Below, piece after piece: positions 59,287 through 64,000 of a DNA stretch of 64,000 bases. The translations under genes and the position numbers were made by a program. The notes under the pieces are model-generated. The model ran no database searches and was not told where the DNA came from. It worked only from the letters and a program-made list of their open reading frames with translations. Source of the stretch: Actinostola sp. cb2023 (taxonomy: Eukaryota; Cnidaria; Anthozoa; Actiniaria; Actinostolidae). How positions within the stretch are numbered: the first letter of the stretch is position 1; each line of letters starts with the position of its first letter. Location: assembly GCA_033675265.1 (NCBI GenBank), contig JAUJYZ010001222.1:124001-188000 (forward strand), read 5' to 3'.

Positions 59287-60921
59287 CACAGGCAAACCAC
59301 AGTGATAAAGTGACATTTGCACTACAAAATACCGAATAAAACGTGTTTTAATACATTTTAGCCCGAGTAAATGCACCATTGTTCCCCACCCTCCCTCACT
59401 GAGTCGGAATAGGTCAACCGTAGGACGTATATTATTACAAGGTAGGCAACTTTCAGGATTCCTGTGGTGAATCTCGAAACAAATCTGCTAAAATATATAC
59501 CAAATCTTGTGAAAACTCATTCCTAAATCCGTCCAGTTACTAAAATACCTTCAATCTATCATGTCAGCTCAATTGTTTGGTTGTATTTTGAAGAAAATGC
59601 TGGTTTTGGATCCAAGGACGCAAAAAAACAGCTTTCGTACTATGTGCCGACAGTTAGGCTTCGACCAGCGCAGTCCTGGGGACGAAGATGTGGAGCAAAA
59701 ATCACCCGCGTACCCCTTCCCTTGTATACTTTTACTCACCTGATCAAATGGACAAACGCCACCAGACATTGGCAAAAATTCGACTTCCGCCTTCGTAACA
59801 TTTAAATATTCATTACGCACGTCGTGTAGTTGATGTTTTTAAATTATAAGTGTTGTGATTCAATTTTCTTCACTGTTTTACATATGTAGGGTAGAGTTAT
59901 ATACCTTTACACTGTCCTTTCTTACATGTTCAGTTGTCCTTTACCGTAACCTAAACACATAACTTACATATCATAAAACTCAAAACCTAAATTAACTATC
60001 TCGTCCGAATAAATGTAAAACTAGACACTAGTACATGCAAAAATTCAACCACAACATATAGATGAATGATAGTAACATTTTTGAATGTTATTCATGAATA
60101 CGCTTAGATCTTTATAAAGATATAAAGATTTAAAAATAGCTTGCACTTATCAGTTGCATTTCTTGGATTGTTATCTACAATACACATGTTGCAGAGTTTG
60201 CTAGTTATATTACTGTTCAGTTCTAACTGTCAAATAAGCCCGAACTGGATAAGCGTTATTCATTTCGAATAATTAGGGAGGCAAACGAAATATTTGCACT
60301 GAATTACACAAATTACAAAACACCTTGTACTTTCTTCATAATTTCACAGTGTATTGTATTATTCCGTCTTGCAAACTTGCATGCGTCAAAGAATTCACAC
60401 GCGATGAATATCGAAGGCGGAAGTCGAATTTTTGCCAATGTCTGGTGGCGTTTGTCCATTTGATCAGGTGAGTAAAAGTATACAAGGGAAGGGGTACGCG
60501 GGTGATTTTTGCTCCACATTTTCGTCCCCAGGACTGCGCTGGTCGAAGCCTAACTGTCGGCACATAGTACGAAAGCTGTTTTTTTGCGTCCTTGGACCCA
60601 AAACCAGCATTTTCTTCAAAATACAACCAAACAATTGAGCTGACATGATAGATTGAAGGTATTTTAGTAACTGGACGGATTTAGGGATGAGTTTTCACAA
60701 GATTTGATATATATTTTAGCAGATTTGTTTCGAGATTCACCACAGGAATCCTGAAAGTTGCCTACCTTGTAATAATATACGTCCTACGGTTGACCTATTC
60801 CGACTCAGTGAGGGAGGGTGGGGAACAATGGTGCATTTACTCGGGCTAAAATGTATTAAAACACGTTTTATTCGGTATTTTTGTAGTGCAAATGTCACTT
60901 TATCACTGTGGTTTGCCTGTG
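59287..60921. mobile_element. pair of 509-bp inverted repeats around a 616-bp centre
   Basis: Arms 59287-59795 and 60412-60921 are almost identical in inverse orientation, with only scattered substitutions (GGATCC versus GGGTCC, AGATGTGG versus AAATGTGG). Outer ends read CACAGGCAAACCACAGTGAT. No target-site duplication is evident. Each arm holds a 60-codon frame and, on its other strand, a donor-like GATCAGGTGAGTAAAAG. It could be a foldback transposon or an inverted duplication of a gene fragment. Confidence 0.85.
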
Positions 60922-60999
60922 GGGAGGGTTTGAATAGTTGGCAGGGAATAGGTGGGGTTGATTAATTACTGCAATTGTTCATAAGTATGATACAGAATA

Positions 61000-61550
61000 G
61001 TAATAAAGCTTATTAGTATTCTGTATCAGATACAGAATACTAATAAGCTCTATAAGTATTCTGTATCGATCAATGCATTATATGAGACTGAACAATACAT
61101 TATCCTAAAAGCTAATTAAGAAAAATCAGTACACGTTAGTTTTTGTTCCGCAGTTTCTTTAATGTAACTCCCTTCATTGGAGCTTAGCACCTTCACAGTT
61201 TTAGCTTACTTACTAATGATACAATCATTGGATTTCTAGCTTTGTGCGGCAATACTTTCATAATCTCAAATAAATTATAACAAACTTTGAAAGACACGAG
61301 ATTACTTCAAAATAAGGACTTCGCACAGTTCTCGCTAAATATTGCGTTACTTGCTACGTTATTCTTTTCAAGAACCTCGAATTAGAAGATGGTAAAGTAA
61401 TGTTAGTCGAACTAGAACTTCATACGGAATTTATGTGTCAAACGAATTCAAAGTCAATAGACTCTTTCCTTGCTACCTTGTTTTTACGAGATATCTGCCA
61501 GACTTCAGAAATCCGTCTTTACACTCCACTTCGGTGCTAGTTTGGGCACA
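61000..61550. other. intergenic stretch with a small hairpin
   Basis: TTATTAGTATTCTGTATCAG and its mirror form a hairpin at about 61010-61058. Its terminal ATTAGTATTCT word recurs in the palindrome at 63898-63997. No gene is seen. Confidence 0.45.
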
Positions 61551-61555
61551 TTCCC

Positions 61556-61810
61556 TCAACAACTGACTTTCTTGTGATGCACTTTTGTCAGTTTACGAAA
61601 ATTGTCAGCCATCGTCTCAAATGCCCGTCTTAGCTCTATGACCTTCTGTGAGAACTGTTCTTGATTTGATTGAAAAGAATCAAAACTCCGTTCGCATTCA
61701 CAATTAAAGCGCCCTTTGAAAACCAAACAAAAGTGTAAATGTATTCTAAATGAAAAAGCATTCATATTACATATTTGCCGTATTTGTTCTTTGTATGTCT
61801 TAATGAGCAA
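61556..61810 (-). other. possible last coding exon of an unknown gene
   Basis: On the minus strand an acceptor-like TTTGGTTTTCAAAG (near 61714) is followed by a frame reading GRFNCECERSFDSFQSNQEQ, then FSQKVIELRRAFETMADNFR, and ending in a lysine-rich tail and TGA. The heptad-like Leu/Phe spacing suggests a short coiled coil. Preceding exons were not identified and no family is recognised. Confidence 0.3.
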
Positions 61811-62062
61811 TCAACTCTATTCAAAAACTATCAAGTATGAAAAGGAATAGAACATTTATTAAACAATCGACATCTTAACTAAGCTATAATGCGAAACTGC
61901 CTTCATTGTTTAGCTAGTGCGGTCAAGCAATCGGAATGAGAATTGAATGCTAAAAGAACAGTTATTTAATTATTATATTCTTTTCATCTCAATCAGATAT
62001 TGACTACAATTCTGGTTGAAACGCCTACCTGGTTCAAACAATGTTTAAACAATATCATAAGT
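61811..62062. other. short intergenic stretch, nothing recognised
   Basis: AT-rich, no repeat or coding signal seen. Confidence 0.4.
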
Positions 62063-62163
62063 AATTTACAATATTCGTGACAATGTTGTATCTTATTTAC
62101 AATCTCTCGCCTTCGGCTCGAGATTGTAAATAAGATACAACATTGCCACTCATATTGTAAATA
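62063..62163. repeat. 101-bp hairpin palindrome
   Basis: GACAATGTTGTATCTTATTT with ACAATCTC is mirrored around the apex GCCTTCGGC. Outer ends TTTACAATAT/ATATTGTAAA also pair. Confidence 0.75.
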
Positions 62164-62384
62164 ATACTTATACTACTTGTAGTCTTTTTTGATGGGTTTC
62201 CTGTGGTAGAGCGCGCGCGCGAAATACGTATTATGTTGGGCTCCCTGTCTCTCGGTCCGTACCGCTCTTTACCTAAGATTCTCTTTGCTACAATCAAAGG
62301 TGTTAGTGTACATACCCACAGCTATGTCCTGATTAACCGTGGTAGTGATTTCCTCGATGTCCTTAGCTCTAAGTCAAGCATCGC

Positions 62385-62440
62385 TCATGCATAGTAATGA
62401 GGGAAATTTAGACTACATCTCCCTCATTACTATGCATGAG
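62385..62440. repeat. 56-bp hairpin palindrome
   Basis: CTCATGCATAGTAATGAGGG and CCCTCATTACTATGCATGAG are exact mirrors separated by about 13 bp. Confidence 0.75.
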
Positions 62441-62906
62441 GATGCAAGTCAGTCCCTCATATACACCAGGTGTACACACAATCATTGGGACCCAAGAGCA
62501 AACCGAATCGGTACTTAATCGCTCCTCTACTTATGATGACTCGAGCATTCAAGACGTGTGGGATGTGTGAAGCTCAAAATACAGTGGTATTTTGATATCC
62601 ACAACATCGTTAACGCATGCGCAATAGAAGGAAATGCACAAAAGTCGAATTCAAAGGATATTTTATTAGACCTATTTCTGTTATTTGTTCGCACAATGAA
62701 ATATTTATTATATTAGTTGGCACTTTCCTCTTTTTCTCAGTGGCGGATCCAGGATATTACAAAGGGGGGTGGATAATCATAAAGCTCTTTCAAGGTATAT
62801 ATTCTCCATCATATATATTCTTCATGAGAGAGTCGACTGATTATAATTGTAAAGGCCAGGTGCTGATTTAATCACTAATATCCCTCAGTGCCATGGTACT
62901 ACTTAT

Positions 62907-63500
62907 AAGAATTTGGAAGAGAGGCAATTGAGAGGGCTCTATTCAATCGGAATATGCATTCGTTAGTGTTCCTAGGGCCGCCGTACAAAGCATTTCTTGT
63001 GGGAATTCACTCGAAATATTCAACGGCCGACGCTGGGTCCACACGTCGAATAAAAACACCGACTAATACTGCAACTCTGAGTTTGGCTTGGACTTGGTTC
63101 GACAGCTGGAGGGGGAAAAGCTTTCTTTTTGTCTTTCTTTGTGTCCTGTGAATCGATTGTGAAACTGTGATTCTGTGATTCCACGGGCCGTCGAAGTAGC
63201 ATAAGCTTATATTCTTGTCATTTTTTTCGAACATCTTTATAAACCTTATTGTTTTTCAAACGTCCAGTCATTCTCTGTATTCATTCATATACATAAAATA
63301 ACTCAGTCTTATCAAGATTCAAATGATATTTTAAATAGTTATTCAGAATTTTGGGAACAACAGATTTCGCTGAAATCTACAACCTAATTAAAATGCAAGA
63401 GCCTCGTTTTCGTTTGAACAGAATATTAGTGTAAACGTGATAAGTCGCTAGTTGAGCGACCACCTGTCTATAAAAGGAGCGAAAACTTATGGAATCAGTC
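62907..63500 (-). mobile_element. truncated inverse copy of the element at 35303-36161
   Basis: The minus strand starts GACTGATTCCATAAGTTTTC at a TA (63501-63502) and follows 35303-35880 with mismatches, including the 75-codon frame. It stops at AAGAATTTGGAAGAGAGGCA, so the distal third and one terminus are missing. Confidence 0.8.
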
Positions 63501-63897
63501 TATACATGCATGTATCTCCTATTGATGCAGGCATTTACAAATCAAATTTTCACCACAAAATACAATGTTGTACCGTTTAATAAACGAGCAGGAGTGTTTT
63601 ATCGGGTTTAAAACCACGAGGCGAAGCCGATCTGCGAGTTTATTGGACAGCTTCAAAATCGATCTTCCAAAATAATACATTTTCGGATGATTTCAGTATT
63701 AAAAAACCAGCAAGGAAAACACAAACGCCTCACACATGCGTGCCGCACCGATACTACTAATACTCTCAAAAAGATCCGACATTTGAACGAATGTCCGAAA
63801 TTAAGTGTGACCAAGGAGCGATCTTTCCGGACAACATATATGTCGTCCCGTACAGGGAACAGGGAGGTCAATGATACGACACCAATATGAGACCTTC

Positions 63898-63997
63898 CCT
63901 TATTAGTATTCTTTATATAGAGAATACTAATGTGGATGGCTTTATATATATAAAGCCATCCTCATTAGAATTCTTTATATAAAGAATACTAATAAGC
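63898..63997. repeat. 100-bp compound palindrome at the window end
   Basis: CTTATTAGTATTCTTTATAT at the left and the mirrored right end enclose a central hairpin (GGATGGCTTTATATATATAA then AGCCATCC). Both arms also fold on themselves (ATTCTTTATATAAAGAAT). Confidence 0.75.
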
Positions 63998-64000
63998 AGT

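Overview
The window is animal nuclear DNA, most probably from an anthozoan cnidarian (stony coral or sea anemone). Three things point there: spliced genes with GT-AG introns, a secreted precursor of an Antho-RWamide-type peptide, and a very high density of short palindromic DNA elements. No bacterial-style gene organisation is visible. All gene calls were made by reading exons and splice sites by eye; no database search was run.

Five host genes are supported. Two tandem paralogous basic helix-loop-helix (bHLH) transcription-factor genes lie at 13.5-14.2 kb and 20.3-20.8 kb (+). Each has one intron at the same position and phase and a 47-nt last exon encoding an acidic, Trp-containing tail. 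CISD3, a mitochondrial CDGSH iron-sulfur protein, runs on the minus strand from 27.6 to 23.9 kb in two exons. COMMD3, a subunit of the Commander/CCC endosomal complex, runs on the plus strand from 28.05 to 39.43 kb in eight exons and encodes 195 residues. CISD3 and COMMD3 are head to head across about 0.4 kb. At 50.9-52.1 kb (+) lies a 70-residue neuropeptide precursor with two predicted amidated peptides, a TATA box and a poly(A) signal.

COMMD3 intron 3 was invaded by a 5.2-kb L1/Tx1-like LINE in antisense. It sits in the (GTT)n tail of a tRNA-derived SINE and is flanked by direct repeats of about 350 bp that each carry COMMD3 exon 3, so that exon is now present twice.

The rest is repeat-rich. 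A 17-bp minisatellite (7.9-10.7 kb) is split by a TTAA-flanked palindromic element. An approximately 80-bp tandem repeat lies at 40-41.2 kb. A 39/50-bp satellite of nearly 7 kb (52.3-59.2 kb) follows the neuropeptide gene, and a pair of 509-bp inverted repeats lies at 59.3-60.9 kb. Many TA- or TTAA-flanked miniature inverted-repeat elements, two tRNA-derived SINE families, a Penelope-like relic and several simple-sequence tracts fill the remaining space. A few unidentified open exon-like stretches (0.1-0.3, 42.3, 43.3 and 61.6 kb) are given with low confidence.
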